Below, one piece after another: positions 42,103 through 52,490 of a DNA stretch of 64,000 nt (position 1 is its first letter; each line of letters begins with the position of its first letter). The notes beneath the pieces are model-generated. The model worked only from the letters and a program-made list of their open reading frames with translations. It did no database searches and was not told the DNA's origin. A program made the position numbers and the translations under genes. This stretch comes from Natronorubrum tibetense GA33 (lineage in GTDB: Archaea; Halobacteriota; Halobacteria; Halobacteriales; Natrialbaceae): the NCBI RefSeq assembly GCF_000383975.1, contig NZ_KB913017.1, positions 1,407,105-1,471,104 of the forward strand. Reading direction: 5' to 3'.

Positions 42103-44559
42103 ATGGCAGCAACGGACGAGGGCACAGAGATCCCCTCCATCGAGCATCCACTCCTCGAGCCGAACTTCCTCGAGCGTCGACTCTACCAGCTCAAACTCGC
42201 CGGCACGGCCGCGAACGGACACACCCTCGTCTGTCTCCCGACCGGCCTGGGCAAGACGACGGTAAGTCTGCTCGTCACGGCGCGCCGACTCGATGAGGTC
42301 GGCGGCAAGGCCCTGATGCTCGCCCCCACCAAACCCCTCGTCCAGCAACACGCCGATTTCTACCGCGAGGCGCTGCAGGTTCCAGACGACGAGATCGTCG
42401 TCTTCACCGGCGACGTGAGCCCGGACGACCGCGCCGAGACGTGGGAGCAGGCGACGGTCGTGATGGCGACGCCGCAGGTGATCGAGAACGACCTCGTCGG
42501 GAGCCGGATCTCGCTTTCCGACGTCACCCACCTCACCTTCGACGAGTGCCACCGCGCGACCGGCGACTACGCCTACAACTACATCGCCGAGCGCTACCAC
42601 GCCGACGCGAGCCAGCCGCTCGTGACCGGCATGTCGGCCTCGCCCGGCGGCGACGAGGAGGCCATCCTCGAGGTCTGTGCCAATCTCGGCATCCAGGACG
42701 TCGAGGTAATGACCGAGGAGGACGCCGACGTCAGCGAGTTCACCCACGACACCGATGTCGAGTGGGAGCGCATCGACCTCCCCGAGGAGGTCATCGAGAT
42801 CCGGGACGCGCTGAACGAGGTGATCACAGATCGCTTAGAGAAGCTCAAAGAACTCGGCGTCGCGAAATCGACCCAGCCCGACCAGTCCCAGAAGGACCTG
42901 AACCGGATGCGAGCGGAACTCCAGCAGCTGATCAACAACGACCAGTCGGAGGGATTCAAGGGCATGTCCGTCCACGCGGAGGTGATGAAACTCCGGCAGG
43001 CCGTCACGCTCGTCGAGACCCAGAGCGTCGAGGCGGTCTGTCGATACTTCGACCGCCAGCGCAATCAGGCGCGGTCGTCTGGTGCGTCGAAGGCCAGCCA
43101 GCGGATGGTCTCCGATCCGCGGGTTCGGGAGGCCATGCGAAAGGCCGAGTCCTTCGACCAGTTGCACCCGAAGTACCGCAAGACCCGGATGCTGCTGGCG
43201 GAGACGCTGGGGCTCGAGGGCGGCGAACGAGTCATCGTCTTCACCGAGTCCCGCGACACAGCGGAGGCGCTGACGGAGTTCCTGAACGACAGCTTCGACG
43301 CCAAGCGCTTCGTCGGACAGGGCGACCGCGAGGGATCAGACGGGATGACCCAGAACCAACAACAGGAGGTGTTAGACCAGTTCCGCGCCGCCGAGTTCGA
43401 GGTGCTGGTCTCGACGTCGGTCGCCGAGGAGGGACTGGACGTCCCCGAAGTCGATCTTGTACTCTTTTATGAACCTGTCCCGACCGCGATTCGGTCCATC
43501 CAGCGCAAGGGCCGGACGGGCCGCCAATCCGAGGGCCGCGTCGTCGTCCTCATGGCCGAGGACACCCGCGACGAGGCCTACTTCTGGATCTCCCAGCGCC
43601 GGGAGAAGGAGATGGAGTCCGAACTGCGTGAACTGAAGGGGATGGCCGACACGCTCGCCGAGGAACTGGACGACTCTCAGCAGGCGCTGTCGGACTTCGA
43701 CGGCAACGCGGCCGGAGGTAGTGAAGTGAAAGTGAATGTCAACGACGGAAATTCGACCGCAGTCGGCGATTCTTCCAGTGGAAGTGAGGGGGTTTCGTCA
43801 CAGCCCGGACTGCAGGATTTCTCGAGCCACAACTCGGACGACGAGACCGACGAGATCGAAGCTGAGAGTGTCGAAACCCACGAACCCCACACCGAGGGCG
43901 ACGAGATCGAAATCGTCGCCGACCAGCGCGAGATGGACGCCAACATCGCGCGGGATCTCTCGAGGCGCGCGGAGATCGAAATCCGCCTCGAGACACTCGA
44001 TGTCGGCGACTACGTCTGTTCGGATCGGGTCGTCGTCGAGCGCAAGTCCGTCGCGGACTTCGTCGACTCGCTGGTCGGCGGCGACCGGTCGATCTTCGAG
44101 CAGGTCGGCGCGATGGCCCGTCACTACTCCCGGCCGATCGTGATCGTCGAGGGCGAGGGAATCTACGAACAGCGGGATATCCACCCGAACGCGATCCGCG
44201 GCGCGCTCTCGAGTCTGGCCGTCGACTTCGGCGCGAGCGTGTTGCGAACCGAAGGCGAGAACGAAACGACCGAACTGCTCGCCGTGATCGCCGGCCGCGA
44301 GCAGGAGACGTCCGACCGCGAGGTGTCGGTCCACGGCGAGAAAGGCGCGAAGACGGTCGCCGAACAGCAGGAGTACGTCGTCTCCTCGATCGCCGAAATC
44401 GGGCCGGTGACCGCGCGGTCGCTGCTCGAGGAGTTCGGCACCGTCGAAGCCGTGATGATCGCGAGCGAGGACGAACTGCAAGCGGCCAACGGCGTCGGCA
44501 AGGTAACGGCCGAACGAATGCGGGAGGTCATCGGGACCGAGTATACGGGATCGAACTGA
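42103..44559 (+). CDS. hef: Hef, XPF-type helicase-nuclease
   Basis: The 818-residue protein fuses an SF2 helicase to an XPF-family nuclease and acts on stalled or branched replication forks. The helicase has Walker A PTGLGKT (46-52), the DECH box (about 146-149) and motif VI in SIQRKGRTGRQSEGRVV. An acidic, serine-rich linker follows (about 540-600). The nuclease motif is ERK in VVVERKSVADFVDSLVGGDR near residue 646, and tandem helix-hairpin-helix motifs (IGPVTARSLLEEFGTV, NGVGKVTAERMREV) end the protein. It matches archaeal relatives of FANCM in design. Confidence 0.97.
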   Translation: MAATDEGTEIPSIEHPLLEPNFLERRLYQLKLAGTAANGHTLVCLPTGLGKTTVSLLVTARRLDEVGGKALMLAPTKPLVQQHADFYREALQVPDDEIVVFTGDVSPDDRAETWEQATVVMATPQVIENDLVGSRISLSDVTHLTFDECHRATGDYAYNYIAERYHADASQPLVTGMSASPGGDEEAILEVCANLGIQDVEVMTEEDADVSEFTHDTDVEWERIDLPEEVIEIRDALNEVITDRLEKLKELGVAKSTQPDQSQKDLNRMRAELQQLINNDQSEGFKGMSVHAEVMKLRQAVTLVETQSVEAVCRYFDRQRNQARSSGASKASQRMVSDPRVREAMRKAESFDQLHPKYRKTRMLLAETLGLEGGERVIVFTESRDTAEALTEFLNDSFDAKRFVGQGDREGSDGMTQNQQQEVLDQFRAAEFEVLVSTSVAEEGLDVPEVDLVLFYEPVPTAIRSIQRKGRTGRQSEGRVVVLMAEDTRDEAYFWISQRREKEMESELRELKGMADTLAEELDDSQQALSDFDGNAAGGSEVKVNVNDGNSTAVGDSSSGSEGVSSQPGLQDFSSHNSDDETDEIEAESVETHEPHTEGDEIEIVADQREMDANIARDLSRRAEIEIRLETLDVGDYVCSDRVVVERKSVADFVDSLVGGDRSIFEQVGAMARHYSRPIVIVEGEGIYEQRDIHPNAIRGALSSLAVDFGASVLRTEGENETTELLAVIAGREQETSDREVSVHGEKGAKTVAEQQEYVVSSIAEIGPVTARSLLEEFGTVEAVMIASEDELQAANGVGKVTAERMREVIGTEYTGSN

Positions 44560-44656
44560 TCGACGCTCGAGTTATCGACTCCTTACGGCTCGAGCGGGCG
44601 GCTGTTTCCACGAACTACTGAAACGATAGCTCGACGAGGCGGTCAGCGAGGACACT

Positions 44657-44743
44657 CAGTGACGGACCCCGCGACAATCGGACGACAGTGACAGACCCCG
44701 CGACCGTCGGATAACAGTGATAGACCCCACGACGATCGACCGA
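44657..44743. repeat. 29-bp tandem repeat, three units plus a partial fourth
   Basis: Units start at 44657, 44686 and 44715, each opening CAGTGAY and continuing with RGACCCCRCGAC; a fourth, truncated CAGTGAC begins at 44744. The period is exactly 29 bp with no spacers, and the period is not a multiple of three, so it is not coding. The array ends 10 bp before the start codon of the antiporter gene and occupies its promoter region. Confidence 0.8.
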
Positions 44744-44753
44744 CAGTGACGCG

Positions 44754-46883
44754 ATGAACGGAGCCAGCCCGGGGGAAACCTCGTCGATGCATTCCGCGAC
44801 ACCACCCACGGAGCCAGCGACACCGCTGGCGACCGGCCCCTCACTGACCCCGCCGTTCGATGATCCCGTGCTGATCTTCGGGCTCGCGATGGTGATCTTC
44901 CTCGTCGCGCCGCTCGTCCTCAAACGCTACCGGCTTCCGGGGATCGTTGGCGTCATCCTGATCGGGGCGGCGATCGGCCCGAACGGCGTTCACCTGCTCG
45001 AGCGCGACGCGACGATCCAGTTGCTCGGCGAGGTCGGACTGATCTATTTGATGTTCATCGCGGGCCTCGAGATCAACCTCAACCAGTTCATCGAGTACAA
45101 GGACCGAAGCATCGTCTTCGGGCTATTTTCGTTCGTTATTCCGCAGGCGATCGGAACGGTAGTCGGCGTCTACGTGCTGGATCTGACGGTCGCTGCGGCG
45201 TCGCTGTTCGCGGCCGTCTTCGCCTCACATACGCTGCTCGCCTATCCCGTCGTCAACCGCCTCGGCATCGCGACGGACGAAGCGATGACCGCGACGATCG
45301 GCGGCACGATCCTGACCGATACGCTCGCCCTCCTCGTGCTCGCGGTCGTGATCGCGTCCATCGACGGTGCCTTAGATGCCGCGTTCTGGCTGCAACTCGG
45401 CGTCGGCCTGACGCTCTTTTTCGTCGGCATCTGGCTGCTCGTCCCCCGACTCGGACGGTGGTTCTTCCGGATCCACGACGAGGAGAGCTACTTCGAGTTC
45501 CTGTTCGTGATGGCCGTCCTGTTCATCTGTGCCTTCCTCGCCGAACTCGTCGGCGTCGAACACATCATCGGGGCCTTCCTCGCCGGTCTCGCGCTCAACC
45601 GACTGATCCCCGAGTCGGGGCCGCTGATGAACCGTATCGAGTTCGTCGGGAACGCGCTGTTCATTCCCTTCTTCCTGCTTTCCGTGGGAATGCTCGTCAA
45701 CGTGGGCGTCTTCCTCGAGGGAACCGGAACGCTCGTGATCGCGGCCTCGTTGATCGTGATGGTGCTGACGACGAAATACGTCGCCGCGTGGGCAACGGGG
45801 CGAGTCTACGGCTACGACCGTGACCAGGTGCTCGGCATGTTCGGTCTCTCGGTCGGCCAGGCCGCCGCCGCGCTCGCGATCGTCCAGATCGGCTTCGAGG
45901 CGGGCGTTCCCGGCTTCGACCAGAACATGATCAACGCCGTCGTGCTGATGATCCTCGTCGTGAGTCTGGTCAGCCCCGCGCTCGTCGAACGCGCCGGCAG
46001 CGCGCTCGTTCGCGCACGCGAACACGAGGAGTACGATCCGAGCGACACCCGACAGCGAATCCTCGTCCCCGTCTCGGAGCGTTCGAAGTACAAGGAGTCG
46101 CTGCTGGATCTGGCGTTTACGATCCGCAACGAGCGCGACGACGAGGCGATCCACACCGTCGCGGTCGTCCGTCCCGACGCCAACGCGCGAACGGACGCGA
46201 AAGTCGCCAGAGCGGAGGCGTTGCTCGAGGAGATGGAGGCCTACGCCTCGAGCGCCGAGGTTCCGATCGAGGAACACACTCGGGTCAACCACAACATCGC
46301 CTCCGGCATCGTCGACTCGACCGTCGAGAACCGGATCACCACACTCGTCATCGGCTGGGACGGCGCGCGCTCGCGAACCCAGCAGGTGTTCGGCCACACC
46401 ATCGACCGGGTGCTCAGCCGAACCACCCAGTTAGCGCTGGTCGGCCGTGTTCGAGAACGGCTCAACGCGACTCGGCGGATCGTCCTCGTCCTTCCGCCGG
46501 GAATCGATCATAACGACGGTTTTTCCGAGGCGTTGCACACGGTAAAGCTCATCTCCGAACAGACGGGCGCGCCAATTCGGGGACTCGTGATCGACGGGGA
46601 TCGAGCGCAGTGTCAGCGGCTGTTCGGCCTCGTCGAGCCGGACGCACCCGGCGAGTTCGTCGACCTGAACGACTGGGACGAACTGCTCGCGACGCTTCGC
46701 GACGACGTTCGCTCGGACGACCTCGTCGTCTGCATGAGCGCGCGCCGGAACGACGTCGGCTGGGACCCTCGACTGCAGTCGCTCCCGAAAAGCATCTCCA
46801 CCCTCACGAACGGCAACTTCGTCGTGATGTATCCGGCGACCGAAGAGCGAGCCGATGATCGCCAGTTCCTCCGGTTCTCCTGA
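44754..46883 (+). CDS. CPA2-type cation/proton antiporter with C-terminal Usp-like domain
   Basis: The 709-residue protein has an N-terminal membrane domain of about twelve helices (residues 40-410), with the typical [16 protein letters not shown] segment, [20 protein letters not shown], and [21 protein letters not shown]. The remaining 280 residues are soluble and split into two Usp-like halves, [20 protein letters not shown] and [15 protein letters not shown]. It resembles Kef/NapA-type Na+ or K+/H+ exchangers in which a nucleotide-binding-like tail regulates the transporter. The ion cannot be assigned. A tandem repeat precedes the start codon. Confidence 0.9.
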   Translation: MNGASPGETSSMHSATPPTEPATPLATGPSLTPPFDDPVLIFGLAMVIFLVAPLVLKRYRLPGIVGVILIGAAIGPNGVHLLERDATIQLLGEVGLIYLMFIAGLEINLNQFIEYKDRSIVFGLFSFVIPQAIGTVVGVYVLDLTVAAASLFAAVFASHTLLAYPVVNRLGIATDEAMTATIGGTILTDTLALLVLAVVIASIDGALDAAFWLQLGVGLTLFFVGIWLLVPRLGRWFFRIHDEESYFEFLFVMAVLFICAFLAELVGVEHIIGAFLAGLALNRLIPESGPLMNRIEFVGNALFIPFFLLSVGMLVNVGVFLEGTGTLVIAASLIVMVLTTKYVAAWATGRVYGYDRDQVLGMFGLSVGQAAAALAIVQIGFEAGVPGFDQNMINAVVLMILVVSLVSPALVERAGSALVRAREHEEYDPSDTRQRILVPVSERSKYKESLLDLAFTIRNERDDEAIHTVAVVRPDANARTDAKVARAEALLEEMEAYASSAEVPIEEHTRVNHNIASGIVDSTVENRITTLVIGWDGARSRTQQVFGHTIDRVLSRTTQLALVGRVRERLNATRRIVLVLPPGIDHNDGFSEALHTVKLISEQTGAPIRGLVIDGDRAQCQRLFGLVEPDAPGEFVDLNDWDELLATLRDDVRSDDLVVCMSARRNDVGWDPRLQSLPKSISTLTNGNFVVMYPATEERADDRQFLRFS

Positions 46884-46889
46884 GGAATC

Positions 46890-48557
46890 TCAGCACCGCT
46901 GTTCGACGAGCGTGACCTGACGCGGCTCCTCGTACTCACCGTCGACCGGACTCTGTTGGATAAATCGATGCACTGTTATCGTCTCGAGATCGTCGCCGAG
47001 ATAGGGCGTTAACTGGACACAGACCCAGTTGGCGTACTCGCCGGAAATCATTTCAGTCGGTTCGTTGCCCGCCGAGTCGCGGACTGACTCCATATGTTTG
47101 CGGTGACGGAACGTCTCGTACTCCTGGGAAGCGTCCGGTGGACGATCGCTCACCACGGCTTCACCATCGAAAGCGTTGAACGTCGATCCGTCTTTCGTCT
47201 CCGCTTCGGCGGCGTACCAACTGTACGACTGCGACGGGTCGGGCGTGTACAACCCCCATCGCTGTTCGTCGGGAAGGTTCGATTCCATCTCGTCTGGGAC
47301 GGCCATCCCGGTCGCGTGACTCGCGCTAAACACCAGGATCCAGACGAGAAAAATAACGCCGACGACGGTCTTCAACGATCGACCGTACGTAACGACGAAC
47401 GACGTGGCCGATTCGTAACCCCTTCGACGGAGGGCGTCGCGTACGCGCCGTTCCACGGGTGGTTGGCCGATCGGGCCGAGGTGAGACGTGGTTGGGAGTC
47501 GATCGACCAACCGACGAGATGGGATCAGCGAAACGGCCGTATCCCAGAACGGAGCCGTGAGGAACGGAAGCACCGCTGCGATTAGGACGAGCGGAAACAG
47601 GCCGACGGACATCACGGGCAGCATTCCGAGGAACGCACCGATATACACGAGGGCAAAGAACGCTCGCAACCGCCCGGTAGTCGACAGGAGGAACACGATC
47701 GAGCCGGCCAGTAACGTAACCCAGATCCAGTTGAGAATCTCGAGCAGTGGCGAGAACTCACCGAGATGATTTCCGAGAGAGATCGTCATCACGTCGTTAG
47801 CGAGGGCAATTCCAATCGCTTCGCCGGCGAACCAGGTGTCGCCTTCGTGTTTGAGAACCGCGTTCTGGGTCAGGACGGCAACCGGCTGGACGAGGAGCGC
47901 GGCGGTCGCGAATCCAACGACGGTCGTTCGGGCTGTGCCGCGACGGAGTGCGTCGATCGACCATCGTTCCCCGAGCGGGACCACGATTGCGACCAAGAGA
48001 AGGACTCGAAGTAATCGGTCTGCACCGTTGAGGACCAGTGGGTTTCGAACCTGTAACGAGACGAGCAACAAAAGCGAAACGAACGCGACCAGTCTCGTTC
48101 GATATCCCAGTATCAGCGCGACCGCAAACGCCGCGGCGACCACGAACAGCAGTTGCTGAAACCACAGTTCGCCGGAGAGGCCGTGGAACGAGTAGCCATC
48201 GTACAGACTGGACGTCGACTCGTAAAGTGCGACCGGATAGACACCATCGTCGGTGTAAAAGTACCGCATATCTCGGGCGCGGTGGAACAGATCGACCAGG
48301 AGTATCACTCCGAGTGCGATACGAAGTGCCGCGAGGGCGCGTGTATCGATCTCGAATCGAGACTGGATCCGGCCGCGAACCGACTCGAGTCGGTCCCTCG
48401 GAGAGCGAACGCCATCGGTCGCGGGCTCTTTCTGGTCCGGCGTTAGCTCCCAATCCATGGTTCCCGAGTCACCCCTTGGAGAACTGTGTACCGTTCCCGG
48501 CGATCCGTCCTTCCAGCGAAGGAATTCTGTGTCTTGGAGGAAGACATGATACTTCAT
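46890..48557 (-). CDS. HTTM domain membrane protein 2
   Basis: The 555-residue protein has the HTTM blocks IDTRALAALRIALGVILLVD, RYFYTDDGVYPVALYE, ILGYRTRLVAFVSLLLLVSL and PLGERWSIDALRRG in a divergent form; in place of the HHNP of its paralogues it has QVRNPLVLNGADR. The C-terminal soluble part contains RWGLYTPDPSQSYSWYAAEA and ends in cysteine. A TATA-like aacttatg lies about 23 nt before the ATG at 48557; a shorter start at 48458 is possible. It is transcribed divergently from the third HTTM gene, sharing a 230-bp intergenic region. Confidence 0.88.
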   Translation of the reverse strand: MKYHVFLQDTEFLRWKDGSPGTVHSSPRGDSGTMDWELTPDQKEPATDGVRSPRDRLESVRGRIQSRFEIDTRALAALRIALGVILLVDLFHRARDMRYFYTDDGVYPVALYESTSSLYDGYSFHGLSGELWFQQLLFVVAAAFAVALILGYRTRLVAFVSLLLLVSLQVRNPLVLNGADRLLRVLLLVAIVVPLGERWSIDALRRGTARTTVVGFATAALLVQPVAVLTQNAVLKHEGDTWFAGEAIGIALANDVMTISLGNHLGEFSPLLEILNWIWVTLLAGSIVFLLSTTGRLRAFFALVYIGAFLGMLPVMSVGLFPLVLIAAVLPFLTAPFWDTAVSLIPSRRLVDRLPTTSHLGPIGQPPVERRVRDALRRRGYESATSFVVTYGRSLKTVVGVIFLVWILVFSASHATGMAVPDEMESNLPDEQRWGLYTPDPSQSYSWYAAEAETKDGSTFNAFDGEAVVSDRPPDASQEYETFRHRKHMESVRDSAGNEPTEMISGEYANWVCVQLTPYLGDDLETITVHRFIQQSPVDGEYEEPRQVTLVEQRC

Positions 48558-48757
48558 CTGAATAAGCTCGGCATAAGTTTTGTGTGATCACCAACCATCA
48601 CTCTCGGTTCGCCACGAGCGTGCTCTTCTCCGCCATATTTCCACCCCTTTTGGACGGATAGCAAACACACGTTCGGAACGTTTTCGAGGTGGTTCGAGAG
48701 CGCCAACCGACGGAACGTGTTCGGCCCGGAAGATGTCACCCGGAGAACGATCGAAAC

Positions 48758-48766
48758 GATTATCTC
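48758..48766 (+). promoter_or_regulatory. TATA-like box of HTTM gene 3
   Basis: The sequence cgattatct is centred 29 nt before the ATG at 48791, which favours this start over longer in-frame ones. Confidence 0.55.
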
Positions 48767-48790
48767 GTCGGTCTTGACATCTGTGAAAGG

Positions 48791-50380
48791 ATGGAACGTT
48801 CCGTGCGGTCACGACTCGAGACGCTCGCACGGCGAGTGCAGCGAAACGTCGCCCAGTGTGTGCGGATAGACACGCGGACGCTGGCCGTCTTTCGGGTGTT
48901 TGTCGGCCTGCTCATTATTGCGGACGTGCTGTTGCGGGCGCGGAATTTTACGCACTTCTACACCGAGGAGGGCGTCGTCCCGCGGTCGCTTGCGATGGAT
49001 TTGAGCGCGGACAACGCGTTCTCGTTCTACCACCTGACGACCGATCCGACGCTGATCGCCCTCCTGATGGGGATCCAGATCCTGATCGCCGTCCAGTTGA
49101 TCGTCGGCTACAAGACCCGGATCGCGACGATCCTCTCGTTCCTGTTCGTCGTCTCGCTGGATCACCACAACCCGCTAGTGTTGAGCTACGCCGACACCCT
49201 CTTTCGGCTCCTGCTGTTCTGGGCCATCTTCCTGCCGCTGGGCGAGCGCTGGTCGGTCGACGCCGTCCACGCCGGCCGCGACCCCAGGCCGTCGGTCGCC
49301 GGCGTCGCGTCCGCGCTGATCCTCTGCCAGATGGTCTATATGTACTTCCTCAACTGGTACCACAAGTCCGAGAACGAGCTGTGGACCAGCGGGGAGGCGA
49401 CGCCGCTGATCATGGGGCTCGACGACATGACGTTCCTCCTCGTCGGCTACGCCCGAGAGGTCCCGGTGTTGCTCGAGTTGGGCAGCTACATGTGGTACTA
49501 TATGCTCATGTTCTCGTGGCTGTTGCTCGTCCTCGTCGGCCGAAAGCGCATGTTCCTCGTCGCGCTGTTCGCGGGCGGTCACGCCTCGTTCATCCTCACG
49601 GTTCGCATCGGGGCGTTCCCCTACGTCGCGATGGCCGGCCTGCTCTTGTTCCTGCAGGCGCAGTTCTGGGACGACCTGCAGGCCGTCGCCGCGCTCGTCG
49701 ATTTCGACGTGTCCCGACTCAGCGAAACGCAGACCAGACTCGAGTCGGTCGCCGCCGCCGTCCCGTACCCGCGCGTGAGTGCACCGTCGGTCGATCAGAT
49801 CCGAACCGGTGCCTACAGCGTCACCCTCGGCGTCGTCCTCGGCTCGCTCGTTTTGCTGTCGATCCTGTCGTACATCCCGGCCGTCGCGCTCATCGACGGG
49901 AACTCGACGCCCGAGGAACGGGTCGACGACGTGGCCTCGAGTTTCGGCGTCGATCAGCCCAACTGGAGTGTGTTCGCGCCGAACCCGCGGACGACGGACC
50001 GCTACTACGTTTTCCCGGCCGAAACTGCGGACGGTGATCGGATCGACGTCTACAACGACCGGCCGCTGACATACGAGCGGCCGTCCGACGAACTGCACAC
50101 GCAGTACGACACCTATCGCTACCGGTTCTACATGAACAGCGTCCGCAGCGGCGGGTTCAGCGACAACGACGTGCCGCCGATCCTCGCCGACCACCTCTGT
50201 GAGACGTGGGAGGAGGAGTACGGCGTCGAACTGACGCACATCAACATGTACGTCGTCTACGAGGACATCACCTATGACACCATCGACGACTACGAGAACC
50301 GGGAGACTCGCACCTCGCTGCTGTACGAACACGGCTGCGGCGACAACGAGCCGAAGGAGATCCAGCCGCCGGAGTTCTAA
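48791..50380 (+). CDS. HTTM domain membrane protein 3
   Basis: The 529-residue protein is closely related to the gene at 40134: over the first conserved 65 residues, from IDTRTLAVFR on, about 48 are identical by eye. It keeps the YHLTTDPTLIA, VGYKTRIATILSFLFV, SLDHHNPLVLSYADTLFRLL and PLGERWSVDAVHAG blocks, then a soluble C-terminal part with RTTDRYYVFPAE and the ending DNEPKEIQPPEF. The pair is best explained by duplication. The function, possibly a quinone-linked modification by analogy with gamma-carboxylase, is untested. Confidence 0.9.
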   Translation: MERSVRSRLETLARRVQRNVAQCVRIDTRTLAVFRVFVGLLIIADVLLRARNFTHFYTEEGVVPRSLAMDLSADNAFSFYHLTTDPTLIALLMGIQILIAVQLIVGYKTRIATILSFLFVVSLDHHNPLVLSYADTLFRLLLFWAIFLPLGERWSVDAVHAGRDPRPSVAGVASALILCQMVYMYFLNWYHKSENELWTSGEATPLIMGLDDMTFLLVGYAREVPVLLELGSYMWYYMLMFSWLLLVLVGRKRMFLVALFAGGHASFILTVRIGAFPYVAMAGLLLFLQAQFWDDLQAVAALVDFDVSRLSETQTRLESVAAAVPYPRVSAPSVDQIRTGAYSVTLGVVLGSLVLLSILSYIPAVALIDGNSTPEERVDDVASSFGVDQPNWSVFAPNPRTTDRYYVFPAETADGDRIDVYNDRPLTYERPSDELHTQYDTYRYRFYMNSVRSGGFSDNDVPPILADHLCETWEEEYGVELTHINMYVVYEDITYDTIDDYENRETRTSLLYEHGCGDNEPKEIQPPEF

Positions 50381-50405
50381 CGGCTAACTACCGGTCATCC
50401 GCCGT

Positions 50406-51122
50406 TCACCGCAACGTCTCGAGCGTCTCGCTCGCCTCGCGGGCGGCCTCGAGACACTCCTTCGCGTACCGCGGATCGTCGGTTTCGGCGGCCTTACGGG
50501 CGAACTTCTCGAGGGACTGTACGAGCGAGGCGTGGGCGGCCTCGAGGTCGCCATTGGCGGGCGAGGACTGGGTGGTCGACCGACGGCCGTCGAACGACCG
50601 AGGTGAGGGAGTCGACGGCGGGGTCCCGGGCCGTGGCTCGTCCTCGGTTCTCGAATCGACCGCGCGCTCGGGAGCAGAACCGGTCTCAGCGGTCGACTCG
50701 TCCCGGCCGTCGGCGTCGGCAGGGTCGTGCCCGCGGGCGGCCGCTTCGTCGACCGCTGGACTCGCGTCGGCAACCGTCTCGTCGCCCTCGGAACCGGTCG
50801 ACGTCGACGGCGCACGGTTCGGCGTTGTGTCCGACTGCGGAGCTTCGGTATCGGCAGTCACCTCGTCGGCCGTCTCTTCGGCCGGCTGGGCCTCGAGTTC
50901 CGTCCCCTGAACGGCGTCGGGGTTGCCGTGACAGCTCGGGCAGAACGTGGTGCCGTCCTCCTGAAAAAGTGGGTCGCCGCAAGTGCCACAGTGGGCGTTC
51001 GTCATCGTGGCTCCCTTGAGCAGTAGGTCGCTCATGCGCTGGGTCGCCTCGCGCTCCCGTTCGTCGCGCTCGTACTTCTCCCGGAGTTTCTCGCGTTCGG
51101 CTTCCTTGTCGAAGTCGCTCAT
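50406..51122 (-). CDS. Sjogren's syndrome/scleroderma autoantigen 1 (p27)-like zinc-ribbon protein
   Basis: The 238-residue protein opens with a charged coiled-coil-like segment (KEAEREKLREKYERDERERE) and a ribbon AHCGTCGDPLFQEDGTTFCPSC at residues about 44-64, quoted here only as its outer motifs CGTC and CPSC. This is the p27 autoantigen domain found in many archaea. A long low-complexity, acidic, threonine/proline/serine-rich linker (70-190) leads to a helical C-terminus SLVQSLEKFARKAAETDD. The role is unknown; it lies 71 bp downstream of the GNAT gene on the same strand. Confidence 0.82.
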   Translation of the reverse strand: MSDFDKEAEREKLREKYERDEREREATQRMSDLLLKGATMTNAHCGTCGDPLFQEDGTTFCPSCHGNPDAVQGTELEAQPAEETADEVTADTEAPQSDTTPNRAPSTSTGSEGDETVADASPAVDEAAARGHDPADADGRDESTAETGSAPERAVDSRTEDEPRPGTPPSTPSPRSFDGRRSTTQSSPANGDLEAAHASLVQSLEKFARKAAETDDPRYAKECLEAAREASETLETLR

Positions 51123-51193
51123 ACTCGTCTAGAGGGAGCGGAACGTCGAAAAAGCTGCGAACGGTCGCGCACCCGGAAATCCACGGCAGGGCG

Positions 51194-51622
51194 CTACTCG
51201 ATTCTGCGGTACATCCCCTTCGAGGCGGGCCGGACTTCTTCGAAGCCGAACCGTTCGTAGAAGCCGTCGACATCGGCGATCAGATTCACGTACGCCTGCG
51301 ACGGGGCCGTTTCGTCGATGTAGTCCTCGAGAGCCGCCATGATCCGCGTCCCGAGCCCGCGTCGCTGGTGGTCCGGGTGGACCGCCATATCCGAGATCTG
51401 GTAGACGGTTCCGCCGTCGCCGACGATTCGCCCCATTCCGACGATCTCGCCGGTGGGCTCGTGGGCCACCACGACGCCGTACAGCGAGTTCGGCAGACCG
51501 CGTTCGACCCCCTCGAGCGAGCGCGGCGGCATCCCAGCGGCCTCCCGTAACGCGGCGAACGTCTCGGGGTCGGGGAGTTCCTCCCGGATGCAGTACGGAT
51601 CAGACGCGTCGGCATCGACCAT
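51194..51622 (-). CDS. GNAT family N-acetyltransferase
   Basis: The 142-residue protein has the acetyl-CoA-binding motif A of GNAT enzymes, [20 protein letters not shown] (residues about 72-91), with the RRGLGT pyrophosphate loop, and the motif B region [18 protein letters not shown] at the end. It transfers an acetyl group from acetyl-CoA to an amine of unknown identity. It is upstream of the zinc-ribbon gene and may be transcribed with it. Confidence 0.9.
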   Translation of the reverse strand: MVDADASDPYCIREELPDPETFAALREAAGMPPRSLEGVERGLPNSLYGVVVAHEPTGEIVGMGRIVGDGGTVYQISDMAVHPDHQRRGLGTRIMAALEDYIDETAPSQAYVNLIADVDGFYERFGFEEVRPASKGMYRRIE

Positions 51623-51734
51623 ACCGGCACTCGCTCACGCGCCGACCAAGATGATTTCGGGTTCTGCCGTTTCGATTGCGGCCGGGTTCAGTCGGTGCGG
51701 TCGCGGTTCCGGGTTCAGTCGTTTCAGTTGCGGT

Positions 51735-52199
51735 TCACGCCTCTCCCTCGAGCGCAGCCTCGACGGCGTCGACGGCCGCTTCGGGGGTGTCGACGGTCTC
51801 GAGATCGATATCGGTGGCGGAGATGTCGTGGGTCTCGAGGCCGACGACGGGGCGGTCGTAGATGCCCGCGAAGCCGATCTCGGTGAGCGTACCGACGCCG
51901 CCGGTGAGCGCGATAACCGCATCGCCGTTCAGTGGAACGAGCGCGTTCCGAGCGTGGCCCAAACCGGTCGCGATAGCGACGTCGACGTACTCGTTCGCGT
52001 CGTCGGGCTGGTCGCCCGGCAGAATCCCGATCGTCGTTCCGCGCTCGGCTTTCGCGCCGCGGCAGACGGCTTCCATCGTTCCGCCGCGACCGCCGCAGAC
52101 GACCGTGTGTCCGCGGGCCGCGAGTTCGCGGCCGACAACTTCGGCCCGAGATCGCTGCTCGTCGGTGATCACGCCGCCGCCGATAACGCTGACTCGCAT
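51735..52199 (-). CDS. TIGR00725-type LOG/lysine decarboxylase-like protein
   Basis: The 154-residue protein is a compact Rossmann-like fold of the LOG group. The motifs are [15 protein letters not shown] at the start, [16 protein letters not shown] (about residues 35-50), and [15 protein letters not shown]. Related enzymes in plants and bacteria release cytokinin bases from nucleotides, and others bind DNA-processing cofactors; this short archaeal form has no assigned substrate. The ATG at 52199 gives a natural N-terminus; the upstream in-frame start at 52295 adds 32 unrelated residues. Confidence 0.83.
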   Translation of the reverse strand: MRVSVIGGGVITDEQRSRAEVVGRELAARGHTVVCGGRGGTMEAVCRGAKAERGTTIGILPGDQPDDANEYVDVAIATGLGHARNALVPLNGDAVIALTGGVGTLTEIGFAGIYDRPVVGLETHDISATDIDLETVDTPEAAVDAVEAALEGEA

Positions 52200-52490
52200 A
52201 CGGGAGTGACTGCGGCCGGTGACAATGACCCGTTCGGTCTCGAAACGAATCGACGGATCGGTCTCGAGACGATCGCCGAGCGCGTCGGTATCCATCTCGA
52301 GCGTGCGTCCCCGCCGGGGCCGAGGGACGTCGAGAGCGACGAGTCACCCCGATCCCGTAACGTGGCGGTTCGCCAACGAAAGTCACGAGCCGAACTATGT
52401 TCGACAGCTGTCGATATGATTCTCGTCGAATCGTGCGAAGGAGCAATTTCCGACGGATTTAACGCTCGGGATGGTGGAGCATTACGTGGT
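52200..52490. other. Divergent intergenic region before mdh
   Basis: About 290 bp between the LOG-like gene and mdh. The sequence gatttaac at 52456-52463, 31 nt before the mdh start, is the only likely promoter element seen. Confidence 0.45.

Noticed and set aside
44657-44743. 29-bp repeats as a CRISPR array
   Set aside because: The unit length fits, but the repeats are directly adjacent with no spacers and only three copies, and no cas gene is nearby.
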